From Candidatus Heimdallarchaeota archaeon (GTDB taxonomy: Archaea; Asgardarchaeota; Heimdallarchaeia; Hodarchaeales; LC-3): 10,898 nt of DNA. Positions 1 to 7,126 of the stretch are shown here, piece by piece (the stretch's first letter is position 1; each line of letters starts with the position of its first letter). The notes beneath the pieces were generated by a model. It did no database searches and was not told the DNA's origin. It saw nothing but the letters and a program-made list of their open reading frames with translations. The translations under genes were made by a program, and so were the position numbers. Location: positions 1 through 10,898 of the forward strand of contig DAHXPE010000495.1 in NCBI GenBank assembly GCA_027364495.1. The letters are read 5' to 3'.

Positions 1-54
1 GTAAATCTTCTTTTCAACACCCATCAATTTCGGACTTTTCATTCTTCTTGCCAA
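1..54 (-). CDS. Possible 5' fragment of a leftward gene, cut by the window edge
   Basis: Read leftward, one frame is open from position 54 to the window edge. It starts with TTG at 54-52 (or ATG at 42-40) and encodes a basic stretch ending near MGVEKKIY. The segment is visibly richer in G and C than the poly-T sequence just to its right, as expected for a coding edge. A TGA stop lies in frame only a few codons upstream of the TTG. About 18 codons are too few to name a family. It could also be a chance open stretch, so the call rests mainly on the composition change. Confidence 0.25.
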   Translation of the reverse strand, partial: MARRMKSPKLMGVEKKIY

Positions 55-161
55 GTTAATCGCTTCTTGTACGCAAGTTCAAATTTTTTTTTATTTTTTT
101 ATTAAAGAGTAATTATTTTTTTATCAGCCAAATCGAATAAAAATAAATTTGACTTTTTTCA

Positions 162-181
162 CATTCAATCAAATTTGAATG
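162..181. promoter_or_regulatory. Hyphenated palindrome, possible operator copy 1
   Basis: CATTCAA and TTGAATG form a perfect 7-bp inverted repeat around a 6-bp centre. A closely similar palindrome begins exactly 32 bp downstream, about three helical turns, so both sites would face the same side of the DNA. That is the usual geometry for a dimeric or cooperative DNA-binding protein. No regulator is known; the target could be the leftward fragment or the rightward TFIIB-like gene. Confidence 0.35.
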
Positions 182-193
182 AATGCTTGATTC

Positions 194-213
194 CATTCAA
201 TTAAAATTGAAAG
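194..213. promoter_or_regulatory. Hyphenated palindrome, possible operator copy 2
   Basis: This 20-bp element starts with the same CATTCAAT as copy 1. It is a near-perfect palindrome: TTCAATT pairs with AATTGAA, with one mismatched pair near the outer ends and an unpaired AA centre. It lies 32 bp from copy 1. The half-site CATTCAATT occurs a third time at 500-508, shortly before the TFIIB-like gene. Confidence 0.35.
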
Positions 214-552
214 AGAAATACCTTTTAAAATTTTAGCTTTTAACAAGTTTTTATGTGGTGTGATAAAAAACGAATGTTCTAGCTTCTTTCTTGGAAGATT
301 TTAACAGATCAACAAAGTTGTAAATAGTAATAAACAAATTTTTTTAGTAATTTTTTTTTATGCATAATTCGACTAAATCAATTAATGAAGCCATAATTTG
401 TCTGGCAAAGGATAAAGTTTCATTCTCCTTTAAATATAGATTTATTACTACCCTTGGAGCACATAAGTACTTTTTATAACAAAAATTCGATGTATTTAAC
501 ATTCAATTCTGACTCTGTGTCTAATATGTTCTCAAAGAATATGCTATAAAGT
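214..552. other. AT-rich intergenic stretch upstream of the TFIIB-like gene
   Basis: I see no supportable gene here apart from a 39-codon open frame listed separately. There are long T runs around 340-359 and an AT-rich TATA-like stretch near 492-498. That spacing would put transcription initiation roughly 30 nt before the ATG at 553. No convincing Shine-Dalgarno sequence precedes that ATG, so a short-leader or leaderless mRNA is possible. Confidence 0.3.
360..479 (+). CDS. Small open frame of 39 codons, unknown
   Basis: An ATG directly after a T run opens 39 codons ending in TAA. The peptide starts MHNSTKSINEAI and is mixed hydrophobic and basic, with no transmembrane segment, cysteine pair or recognisable motif. 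In sequence this AT-rich, an open frame of this length can easily arise by chance, and I see no ribosome binding site. It is listed only because it begins with ATG and interrupts a long gene-free stretch. It could be a small protein or noise. Confidence 0.12.
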   Translation: MHNSTKSINEAIICLAKDKVSFSFKYRFITTLGAHKYFL

Positions 553-972
553 ATGGCAAATTATACATATTTTCAGAATTTTCTTGAGCGACAAATATAC
601 ATTGATTTAGTTTTCGCCGTTCAAACTTTATATCGTGAGTTTCCAATGCTTGATAAGACTGTTATTAGTCAGATTGAAGATAGATTAATTTCATTTTACG
701 AAAATAATACTAATTCAAAAATTAAACCACGAACTATTTGTGCGGTACTGGTCTATCACTTTGCAAATAAAGTTGCTATAACTATGAGTCAGACTTGTAA
801 AGTATTTGACATTAATATAACCTGGTTTCGTAAGAAAAGAAAAGATTATTTACAGAAGTTAGGTATTGATGCACAGGATCCAGGTTTAAATCAATTTCAA
901 TACTCTGAATGGAGATTATTTACGTCGCTAAGAAATACTGAGAATACCATTCATCAACGAGGCAAAGAATAG
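553..972 (+). CDS. Small TFIIB-like cyclin-fold / HTH protein
   Basis: The 139-residue protein resembles one cyclin repeat of archaeal transcription factor B. Residues 57-104 carry the pattern KPRTICAVLVYHFANK, then an MSQTCKVFDI segment, then WFRKKRKDYLQKLG. This corresponds to the TFB helices that begin with a 'PRS(I/L)AA' motif and end with the helix-turn-helix seen in the second cyclin repeat. An intact TFB has an N-terminal zinc ribbon, a B-finger and two repeats, roughly 300 residues. Here there is no cysteine ribbon and room for only one repeat, so it is not a full general factor. Residues 1-50 are helical and unassigned. It may be a specialised or anti-type TFB paralogue or simply a DNA-binding protein. 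It stands alone, with long non-coding DNA on both sides. The fold assignment is by pattern only. Confidence 0.5.
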   Translation: MANYTYFQNFLERQIYIDLVFAVQTLYREFPMLDKTVISQIEDRLISFYENNTNSKIKPRTICAVLVYHFANKVAITMSQTCKVFDINITWFRKKRKDYLQKLGIDAQDPGLNQFQYSEWRLFTSLRNTENTIHQRGKE

Positions 973-1422
973 ATAAAAAGCCTTAAATCAAATCCTTTAC
1001 TAAATTTTTAATTTTTAAACGAAATTATTAAAACAAATTGGACTGAAATTAACTCTTTTTAAACATAAAGGAAAGGTCTGCCTATCCATATAATAAATAG
1101 CTGCAATTAAAGACTTCAAAAGAGATTTCCATTTAAATGAATTGCCGTTGTTCGCACTTTTAAACTAGATAAGATTAAAGAATGATATTGAGCTATTAAA
1201 TTATAATGAAACTGGAATGATGTTTATATGAGATGATAACTAGCTTAGCGTAGAATATCTTTCTATAAGCAAGAAAATATAAAGACGAATTAATAAATCC
1301 TAAATATGGTGGTTTGTTGTCAATATGAAATTACGAAAATCACTATTTTGAAGGAATTCCATCAAAACATTATCAAAAATTTTGTATAAATTGACAAAAT
1401 TGACAGGGAACTTTGAACTTAC
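973..1422. other. Gene-free AT-rich stretch between the TFIIB-like and HAD genes
   Basis: This stretch of about 450 bases has stops in every frame. One frame (about 1031-1350) gives protein-like pieces between stops, but the stop density is about what random sequence of this composition gives, so I do not call a pseudogene. Near the right end, TTGA(A)C words recur at roughly 10-bp steps up to the HAD start codon. Confidence 0.4.
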
Positions 1423-1432
1423 TTGAACTTAC
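1413..1432 (+). repeat. Tandem 10-bp repeat over the HAD gene start
   Basis: TTGAACTTAC occurs twice in direct succession, at 1413-1422 and 1423-1432, and is followed by TTGAC at 1433. The second copy supplies the TTG start codon and the first codons of the HAD gene. The first copy places a TGA at 1414-1416 in the HAD frame, so no start further upstream is possible. The purine-rich AGGGA at 1405-1409 is 13 nt from this TTG, longer than a normal Shine-Dalgarno spacing. Confidence 0.7.
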
Positions 1433-2181
1433 TTGACGATATAAATGTTCTATTGGTTGATTTAGATAATACTCTTTTATTTATGGATGAGAAAGAGTTT
1501 GTAATTTCATATGCAACAAATTTAGCTATTCATTTTAATGATGTTATTCAAGATCCAAAGGAGTTTATTCATTATCTTCTTGAGGGAACAAAATACATGA
1601 TTCAAACGAAAGGTTCAGAAATTAACATTTCGAAATTTTTTCAATATTTTGTTCCTCACTGTAATGGCTTGAGCCAAGACATAATTTATAAACGATTCTT
1701 TGATTATTATACAAATGAATTTGATAATGTTCGACATATAGTTATTACAAGTCCATTCACGCCAAAAATAATCGATAAAGCATTAAAAAAAGGTTTAAAA
1801 ATTGTTATCGCAACAAATCCAATTTTTCCAGAAATAGCAACGAAAAAAAGATTGCAATGGGCTGGTTTAACAGAATATATAAATGATTTTCTATTAATTA
1901 CTCATGGTGAACAATTTAATACAACTAAACCTGATGTTAATTATTATAAGCAAATATTGGATATAACCAATCGGAATGCTGAAGAGTGTCTTATGGTAGG
2001 TAATGATTTGTATAACGATGGGGTTGCAAGTTTAATAGGTATGAAGTTTTACCAAATAATAACAAATTCTAGCATTGATGAGTCAGATTTTTTAAGTAGG
2101 GATGCAATCAAATCTTTAAATCTAAAAAAAATTAAAGTACATGCCAAAGGAACACTTGAGGATTTTTACAATTTATTATAA
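1423..2181 (+). CDS. HAD-superfamily hydrolase (phosphatase-like)
   Basis: This 252-residue protein has all four HAD motifs. Motif I is DLDNT at residues 13-17, with nucleophile D13 and acid/base D15. Motif II is T131 in IATNP. Motif III is K169 in TTKPD. Motif IV is GNDLYND at 193-199, the Mg-binding acids. A helical cap of about 80-90 residues sits between motifs I and II, a C1-type cap as in phosphoglycolate phosphatase or YjjG-like enzymes. It should hydrolyse a small phosphate ester in the cytoplasm; the substrate cannot be read from sequence. The TTG start is forced: a stop lies 3 codons upstream and the first in-frame ATG (residue 21) falls after motif I and would remove the nucleophile. 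The gene is convergent with the DRG gene, 17 nt apart. Confidence 0.85.
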   Translation: MNLLDDINVLLVDLDNTLLFMDEKEFVISYATNLAIHFNDVIQDPKEFIHYLLEGTKYMIQTKGSEINISKFFQYFVPHCNGLSQDIIYKRFFDYYTNEFDNVRHIVITSPFTPKIIDKALKKGLKIVIATNPIFPEIATKKRLQWAGLTEYINDFLLITHGEQFNTTKPDVNYYKQILDITNRNAEECLMVGNDLYNDGVASLIGMKFYQIITNSSIDESDFLSRDAIKSLNLKKIKVHAKGTLEDFYNLL

Positions 2182-2198
2182 ATGAAAGTTTACTTATT

Positions 2199-3311
2199 TT
2201 ATTTTTCAAGCATGATTTTGATAACATCACTATCAAGTAAGACATGGCTAAGACCAACTTTTTGACCAGGGAATTTTACTGAGGTACCCCAAATATTTGC
2301 ATATCTAAAATCATCTTTGAATCTTTTATGAATTTTATAACATAAATCTTCGACTGTTGAACCCTTTTTGATAATCATTGGGTCTTCTAAATCTGTTTTT
2401 TGACCTGGTTTTTTAAGATAAATTCTCATAATGCCAATTTTTTCAACAATTGCTTCTTTAAGATCCTCTAAACCTATTTTTTGGTCTGCGGATATTGGAA
2501 CAAAACTACCAATTTTTTTCTCAATTTCAGGAAATGTGGATCTTGAAATAAGATCTATTTTATTTAATACTACTAAAGAAGGTACGTACTTACGGTTACC
2601 AGTTAGGTGATCAATAATATGATCAATGGTTAGATTAGGTTCACGCAAAAAGACATCTGCATTTATAATCCTGTATTCTCGCAAAACTGATGTTATAACA
2701 TCGATTGGAGTTAACGATGGATGACCACTGATCTGTAAACCTCCTCTGTTTCTCTCTTTTATGCTGATTCTTGGTGGTTCTTGATCTAAACGAATATTAG
2801 CGTTATAAAGCTCATTTTTAATAATGTTGATATGTTCAAGTTGCGTGGCATCAAGTAAAATAATAATTAAATCGGCATTACGAACAGCTGAAAAAATCTC
2901 CCTTCCGCGACCTGAGCCAGTGGAACCACCTTCTATAACACCAGGTAAGTCTATTATTTGAATTTTTGCGCCTTTATACCTTCCATCATATTCCATCATA
3001 CCTGGAATGGCATCCAGTGTAGTAAATTCATAAGCAGCAACTTTGGATTCTTTATTGGTGATAGCCGTCAAAAGAGTTGATTTTCCTACCGAAGGATAAC
3101 CAAGGAGGATTACGGTGGCGTCTCCATGTTTCTTAATGAAAAACCCCGTTCCCTTTCGATTTGATTTGATGGCTCTTTCTACCAGTTCATTATTCAATTG
3201 AGCAAGTCTTGCTCGCAAAACTCCAAAATGTGCTTGCGTAGCTTTATTATACTGCATTTTAGCCAATTCGGCTTCAATGTCGGTAATTCTTTGTTCTATT
3301 TTTTCAGACAT
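2199..3311 (-). CDS. drg: DRG-family GTPase (Obg-like, TGS domain)
   Basis: The protein has 370 residues, the usual DRG length. In order: a basic helical N-terminal region (1-60, including KGTGFFIKKHGDATV), a GTPase domain with G1 GYPSVGKST (71-79), G3 DLPG (121-124), G4 NKID (250-253) and G5 around ISA (273-275), an inserted S5D2L-type subdomain (about 165-240), and a C-terminal TGS domain (about 295-369). DRG proteins occur in archaea and eukaryotes rather than typical bacteria, bind ribosomes and relieve translational stalling, in eukaryotes together with a DFRP partner. No DFRP-like gene is nearby. It follows the hflX-like gene by 66 bp, so two ribosome-linked GTPases lie side by side. 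Start ATG at 3311. Confidence 0.93.
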   Translation of the reverse strand: MSEKIEQRITDIEAELAKMQYNKATQAHFGVLRARLAQLNNELVERAIKSNRKGTGFFIKKHGDATVILLGYPSVGKSTLLTAITNKESKVAAYEFTTLDAIPGMMEYDGRYKGAKIQIIDLPGVIEGGSTGSGRGREIFSAVRNADLIIILLDATQLEHINIIKNELYNANIRLDQEPPRISIKERNRGGLQISGHPSLTPIDVITSVLREYRIINADVFLREPNLTIDHIIDHLTGNRKYVPSLVVLNKIDLISRSTFPEIEKKIGSFVPISADQKIGLEDLKEAIVEKIGIMRIYLKKPGQKTDLEDPMIIKKGSTVEDLCYKIHKRFKDDFRYANIWGTSVKFPGQKVGLSHVLLDSDVIKIMLEK

Positions 3312-3377
3312 ATTTACATCTTAAAGGGAATTGCATTTACTGGATGATTATTTTGTTTTACTATACTCTTTTTTGGT

Positions 3378-4634
3378 TTAACTAGAGCTAATTTCCACGT
3401 ATGTTGGTCTTGGAAGGTTATTTTTTAAGCACTCCTGTTCAAGCTTTGCAAATTCCTTGAAAAAAATTACTTCACGTCTTGTTCGTAAATCAAGTACTGT
3501 ATAGTTTAAATTAGTTTTTTCATTAAAAATTGATTTCTCACTCATTATTTCACATATGTTATAAAATTCTGATTTGTACTTCTTAAAACTATCAGGAAAT
3601 GATACTTGAAAATGTTTAAAATGAGTTATTGAACTGATAATGGCAAGAAATTCATGTAAATCGTTTTTGAGCGCTGAAACAAATGCTCTTGGTCTTGATG
3701 AATATTCAGTCGTATCAAACCACTCATTAATCCAAATCTTTTCATTTTTTTCTAATTTATCGATTTTATTAAATATAAAAATTAATTCATCTATTGAAAC
3801 ATCAATTTCTTTTAGTATAGAAATAGTCACATCCAATTTACGTTCTAATTCACTAATTGAGTCCGATGCATCAAGGATCAGTAAGATGAAATCTCCTTCC
3901 ACAGATTCCTCTAGAGTGCTTCTGAAAGCATCTATAAGTCTTGTTGGTAAATCTTCAAGAAACCCCACAGTATCTGTTACCATAACCGGTAAATCAAAAT
4001 ATTTGAATGATCTTGTTGTAGTTCCTAAAGTTGTAAAAAGTTGATTTTCAGTAATTGCCTCTGATTTTGTAAGTGCATTCATTAAAGTACTTTTACCAGC
4101 ATTAGTATATCCAACAAGAGATAATTTCAACATATCAGAATTTGTCCGTGCTTTGCGACGAACTTTACGATCCAATTTTATTTTTTCTAATTTCTTTTTA
4201 ATAACTGCTTCCTTTTTTCGGTGATCAGCAACTATCTCATCAAATTTTGACTCACCAGATTGTCCAAAACCACGTCTTTCAGTACCACCTGTTGCCTCAA
4301 AATCCCCTCCAATCATTTTCGAAAGATACCAATTTTTTTCAAAAACTTCATTATATTGCAATCTAGCTAATTCAATTTGTAATTTTGCTTCTATACTCGA
4401 GGCACGATGCTCAAAGATAGTCAATACAAGTTGAAATTTGTCAACTAATAATAATCCAGAAGGCAAAAATGAATTAATGTTAAAATATTGAAGAGGTGTT
4501 AATTCAGAACTTACAATTACTTCTAAAATTTGATCATATTTGCTAGCTTCAAAATTTTCCTTCATTCGCTCTAAAAATCCCTTACCAAAGAAATGGCTAC
4601 TAGTTGGATATCTAGTTTGAGATAGAATTTCCAC
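3378..4634 (-). CDS. hflX: HflX-like GTPase, start codon problematic
   Basis: Counted from the first usable start, a GTG at 4634, the protein has 418 residues. It shows the HflX layout: end of the N-terminal domain (SSHFFGKG, 12-19), a helical linker with the glycine-rich segment TGGTERRGFGQSGE (115-128) where HflX normally has GTRGPGE, then the GTPase domain with GYTNAGKST (175-183), TLGTTT (202-207), DTVGF (221-225), NKID (289-292) and SALK (320-323), and a C-terminal tail. HflX binds the large ribosomal subunit and helps split or rescue ribosomes. The GTG start is doubtful because the same frame upstream (4635-4781) encodes the missing beginning of the HflX domain; see the separate entry. 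With it the protein would be about 463 residues. Confidence 0.88.
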   Translation of the reverse strand: MEILSQTRYPTSSHFFGKGFLERMKENFEASKYDQILEVIVSSELTPLQYFNINSFLPSGLLLVDKFQLVLTIFEHRASSIEAKLQIELARLQYNEVFEKNWYLSKMIGGDFEATGGTERRGFGQSGESKFDEIVADHRKKEAVIKKKLEKIKLDRKVRRKARTNSDMLKLSLVGYTNAGKSTLMNALTKSEAITENQLFTTLGTTTRSFKYFDLPVMVTDTVGFLEDLPTRLIDAFRSTLEESVEGDFILLILDASDSISELERKLDVTISILKEIDVSIDELIFIFNKIDKLEKNEKIWINEWFDTTEYSSRPRAFVSALKNDLHEFLAIISSITHFKHFQVSFPDSFKKYKSEFYNICEIMSEKSIFNEKTNLNYTVLDLRTRREVIFFKEFAKLEQECLKNNLPRPTYVEISSS

Positions 4635-4768
4635 TGGTTCTTTACCAGCAGAATCTAATAATTCTATAAACTCATCATATAAATTTGGTTTCGCTGGATT
4701 ATCTAGATATAAAGCTAAAACTAAGGTTTTTGATTCTTTTTTATTTCTTAATCCTTGTTTTTTATCAT
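4635..4768 (-). other. hflX: Upstream in-frame HflX N-terminal coding sequence lacking a start codon
   Basis: Upstream of the GTG at 4634 the frame stays open to a TAA at 4784-4782. It encodes LVLALYLDNP..., LYDEFIELLDSAGKEP, the expected strand, helix and 'AGxE' elements at the start of an HflX N-terminal domain. None of its codons is ATG, GTG or TTG. An ATG at 4768-4766 lies one frame away and is followed by ATA and a run of A (plus-strand T6, 4758-4763). One additional A would give a continuous 463-codon gene beginning MIKKQGLRNKK. A sequencing or assembly error, a real frameshift or slippage on the A run would each explain this. An AGGTGA (plus 4787-4792) lies 18 nt before the ATG and a TATA-like stretch lies near 4809-4819. 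Confidence 0.7.
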
Positions 4769-4831
4769 TATTAACTTGCGATTACTTCACCTACTACTCA
4801 TTTTACCATTTATTATAAACGAGTTTTAAAG

Positions 4832-5578
4832 TTAAGAATTTAGCCAAAAGTCAAGATTTGGAACTTCAATGGCTTTTGGATTAAATAATGGTTCACCAAA
4901 CTCTTTATCAATTGCCTTGCCGTAATATCTTGCCATAGTTTCAATCCATGGTATAATACCTGATGATTTTGGGGTAACTCGAAACTGACTTTTATATGAT
5001 AAGAGTGCTTCCTTTTTTAGATCGAATTCATTACTGATATCGATAATGACTTTGCTCATACCACTTACATCAGGATTAGGGTTTTCACGTAGGGTTATAT
5101 AATAAAATAAAGTATTTATTCTATGAACAGGCAAGTCGTGAAAATATTCATCCCATTTAGACAATCTAGAGTAAAATAATGCTCCTTCAGTAATTAATTG
5201 TCCTTGATAATGATCTGGGGAATCGTGCGGAGTCATGCCGTAATTAGAGATTAAAATCTTAGGTTTATATGTTCGTAAACGTTCTGCTAATTTGATTCTT
5301 GCTTCGAATCCATCAAAAAGTTTGCGATTCGGTAAATCGAGAATCTCGCGAACACCTAATCCCAAAATTTTTGCAGATTGAGTTGCTTCTTCAAGTCGTT
5401 CATCTTTATTTATAGTGAATGGGGTTGGTTCTCCGTCAGTTAAATCAATTAAGCCAACCTTTAATCCTTGTTTTGATAATTTCGAAAGAATACCTCCACA
5501 TCCAATTTCTGCATCATCTGGATGTGGACTTACAACCAAAATATCTAACTGCTTGAATTTAGAAATTAAAGAAATCAT
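4832..5578 (-). CDS. PIG-L family zinc-dependent deacetylase (BshB1-like)
   Basis: The 248-residue protein starts with the PIG-L/LmbE signature SPHPDDAEIGCGG (17-29). By family knowledge H19 and D22 bind zinc with H123 of SPDH (120-123), and D21 is the general base. The length and the late segment YYGKAIDKEFGEPLF (218-232) are most like the BshB1 type, which removes acetyl from N-acetylglucosaminyl conjugates in bacillithiol synthesis. In archaea such enzymes more often act on GlcNAc or diacetylchitobiose units in sugar or lipid metabolism, so the substrate is open. No signal peptide, so cytoplasmic. The gene starts 18 nt after the LLM oxidoreductase stop, in the same orientation, probably co-transcribed. 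No clear Shine-Dalgarno sequence is visible before the ATG at 5578. Confidence 0.88.
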   Translation of the reverse strand: MISLISKFKQLDILVVSPHPDDAEIGCGGILSKLSKQGLKVGLIDLTDGEPTPFTINKDERLEEATQSAKILGLGVREILDLPNRKLFDGFEARIKLAERLRTYKPKILISNYGMTPHDSPDHYQGQLITEGALFYSRLSKWDEYFHDLPVHRINTLFYYITLRENPNPDVSGMSKVIIDISNEFDLKKEALLSYKSQFRVTPKSSGIIPWIETMARYYGKAIDKEFGEPLFNPKAIEVPNLDFWLNS

Positions 5579-5596
5579 ATGAAAATCAAAAACTAT

Positions 5597-6586
5597 TTAT
5601 TTATTATTAGGTGCAAAAGCTTGCATAGTTTCAAAAGCAACTTCAGGAGGAGTCTTATAAGGTAGAAAAACCAAAGGAATATCAGTTATTTTTTCCCATT
5701 GTTTCATTTTTTCTTTAGCTTCATCAATGGATCCAGTAATTGAAATATCATCAAGCATTTTATTGCTTATTGCAGTAGCCGCAGCCTCACGATCTTTATT
5801 ATATAAATTTCGTATCTTATCAGCATCGTCTTTATAGCCCATTCGTACAGCCAATTCGTAATAAAATGTCCCCATTCGACCTATATAATAAGCAATGTGT
5901 CTTTTTGCTAATTGGGTTGTTAATTCTGGATTTTCTGAAGCGCAAGAAATAATAAAAGGGGCGATAGTGAAATCCTTTCTAGTTTTATTTGCCTTAGTCA
6001 GACCCTTTTCTATTGGTTTGACGAGATCTGAAAAATTTGATAGAGCAGCCCAGATAGGATACCAACCGTCAGCTAACTCACCAGTTAATTCTAAATTTTT
6101 AGGTCCTAATGATGCTAACCAAATTGGAACAGGTTTTTCTGGTGTGAAGAAAAGTTTAAAGTTTTTCAGTTTGAAATATTCGCCATCAAAATCTGCTCGT
6201 TCACCGCTTAAAAAAGTTCTAATAATTTGAATTGTTTCCCTAGTTCTAGTTAAGGGTTTGCCATACGGGATACCATGAAAATCTTCAATAACGATAGGAC
6301 CACTGGCACCTAATCCTAAAATAAATCGATTATCAGACAGTTCAGCTAAAGAGGCAGCTGTTGAAGCCAATGTTCCTGGGGATCGTGAATAAATATTAAC
6401 TATTCCAGTAGCAAATTTTAATTTTGTGGTTACTTGTATGGCCTGTGCGATCAAAGTAAAAGCATCATGACCCCACATTTCAGGAACCACTACAAGTTCA
6501 TAACCTGCATCCTCAATCATACCAAGATAATCTAACAACATCTTTGGGGGTAAATAATCACTTGAAAGTAAGATACCACGAGACAT
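5597..6586 (-). CDS. LLM-class (luciferase-like) flavin/F420-dependent oxidoreductase
   Basis: The 329-residue protein spans a luciferase-like TIM barrel. Visible family marks are VVPEMWGHD (33-41), the strand ATGIVNIYSRSP (59-70), GLGASGP (91-97), KPVPIWLASLGPKN (151-164) and LADGWYP (171-177), in the order found in the F420-dependent subgroup that includes methylene-tetrahydromethanopterin reductase (Mer). The cofactor is inferred: archaeal members mostly use F420, bacterial ones often FMN. The substrate is unknown and I would not call it Mer without phylogeny. Its Shine-Dalgarno AGGAG (plus 6596-6600) overlaps the stop codon of the membrane-protein gene and lies 9 nt before the ATG, pointing to translational coupling. 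The PIG-L deacetylase follows 18 nt later. Confidence 0.88.
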   Translation of the reverse strand: MSRGILLSSDYLPPKMLLDYLGMIEDAGYELVVVPEMWGHDAFTLIAQAIQVTTKLKFATGIVNIYSRSPGTLASTAASLAELSDNRFILGLGASGPIVIEDFHGIPYGKPLTRTRETIQIIRTFLSGERADFDGEYFKLKNFKLFFTPEKPVPIWLASLGPKNLELTGELADGWYPIWAALSNFSDLVKPIEKGLTKANKTRKDFTIAPFIISCASENPELTTQLAKRHIAYYIGRMGTFYYELAVRMGYKDDADKIRNLYNKDREAAATAISNKMLDDISITGSIDEAKEKMKQWEKITDIPLVFLPYKTPPEVAFETMQAFAPNNK

Positions 6587-6598
6587 AATACTTTACTC

Positions 6599-7126
6599 CT
6601 AAAATCCACCAATAATTCGAACAGGTTTTGCAATAACATATAACATTAAATAAACTGCGACACCTGATCCTGCCGTAAAAAGCCATAACCAATCATTGAT
6701 TCGTCCTAATCTTTTATGAAATGAACGATATTCTTTTTCAAAAGGGAATTTTTTCCATTCATTTTCCTGTGAATTATCAAAACGTTTAATTGAACGAATC
6801 ACTAAATATGTACATGATAAACCTAACGTAGCTGCACCAACTATGTGAATCAGTAAAAATACATAATAAAATATGGTTGCAAGTCCTTTACCGCCAAATG
6901 AATAAACGCCACCAATCTCATAATTCAGCACATAAAAGAATAAAAAAATATAAAGAAAAATAACAGCGGTCACATTTAAAATCATGTGAATTAATGGTCT
7001 TTTCTTATTAATAAAATATCTAGCGGTCCAAGCTAAAATTGCTGATAAAACAACAAAAGTCACTCCTATATCGGTATATGTAGTTGCATAAGTTCCAAAT
7101 AAACCCATCATTATTAATTCACTCAT
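6599..7126 (-). CDS. Four-helix membrane protein, DUF420-like
   Basis: 175 residues with four hydrophobic segments at about 17-38, 47-68, 84-112 and 144-166 and charged loops between them. The overall pattern (FGTYATTYTDIGVTF at the start, a histidine opening helix 2, another in helix 3, a histidine before helix 4) resembles DUF420/YozB-type proteins and, more loosely, cytochrome b561-like four-helix proteins. Histidines H47, H94 and H137 could be haem or metal ligands; this is inference. DUF420 genes in bacteria often accompany haem-copper oxidase assembly genes, but no oxidase gene is present here. The start overlaps the previous gene by 8 nt, and the downstream oxidoreductase start is 12 nt past the stop, so these are clearly one transcription unit. 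Confidence 0.6.
   Translation of the reverse strand: MSELIMMGLFGTYATTYTDIGVTFVVLSAILAWTARYFINKKRPLIHMILNVTAVIFLYIFLFFYVLNYEIGGVYSFGGKGLATIFYYVFLLIHIVGAATLGLSCTYLVIRSIKRFDNSQENEWKKFPFEKEYRSFHKRLGRINDWLWLFTAGSGVAVYLMLYVIAKPVRIIGGF

Noticed and set aside
88..110. Long T tract as a terminator
   Set aside because: Archaeal terminators are T-rich, but no plus-strand gene is seen before it, and the whole region is rich in T runs.
1031..1350. One rightward frame reads as protein-like pieces separated by about ten stops, suggesting a decayed gene
   Set aside because: The stop frequency, about one in ten codons, is what random sequence of this AT content gives, and no family pattern is recognisable.
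3640..4044. Rightward open frame inside the hflX-like gene
   Set aside because: It lies entirely opposite a gene with intact GTPase motifs and its product is serine/isoleucine-rich with no domain; a complementary-strand shadow.
4787..4831. Several ATG codons between the deacetylase stop and the hflX frame as possible hflX starts
   Set aside because: Each is followed within a few codons by a stop in its own frame, so none reaches the hflX frame without a shift; only the ATG at 4768 needs just one base.
5895..6230. Rightward open frame inside the LLM oxidoreductase gene
   Set aside because: It is opposite a well-supported family member; no motif or ribosome binding site.
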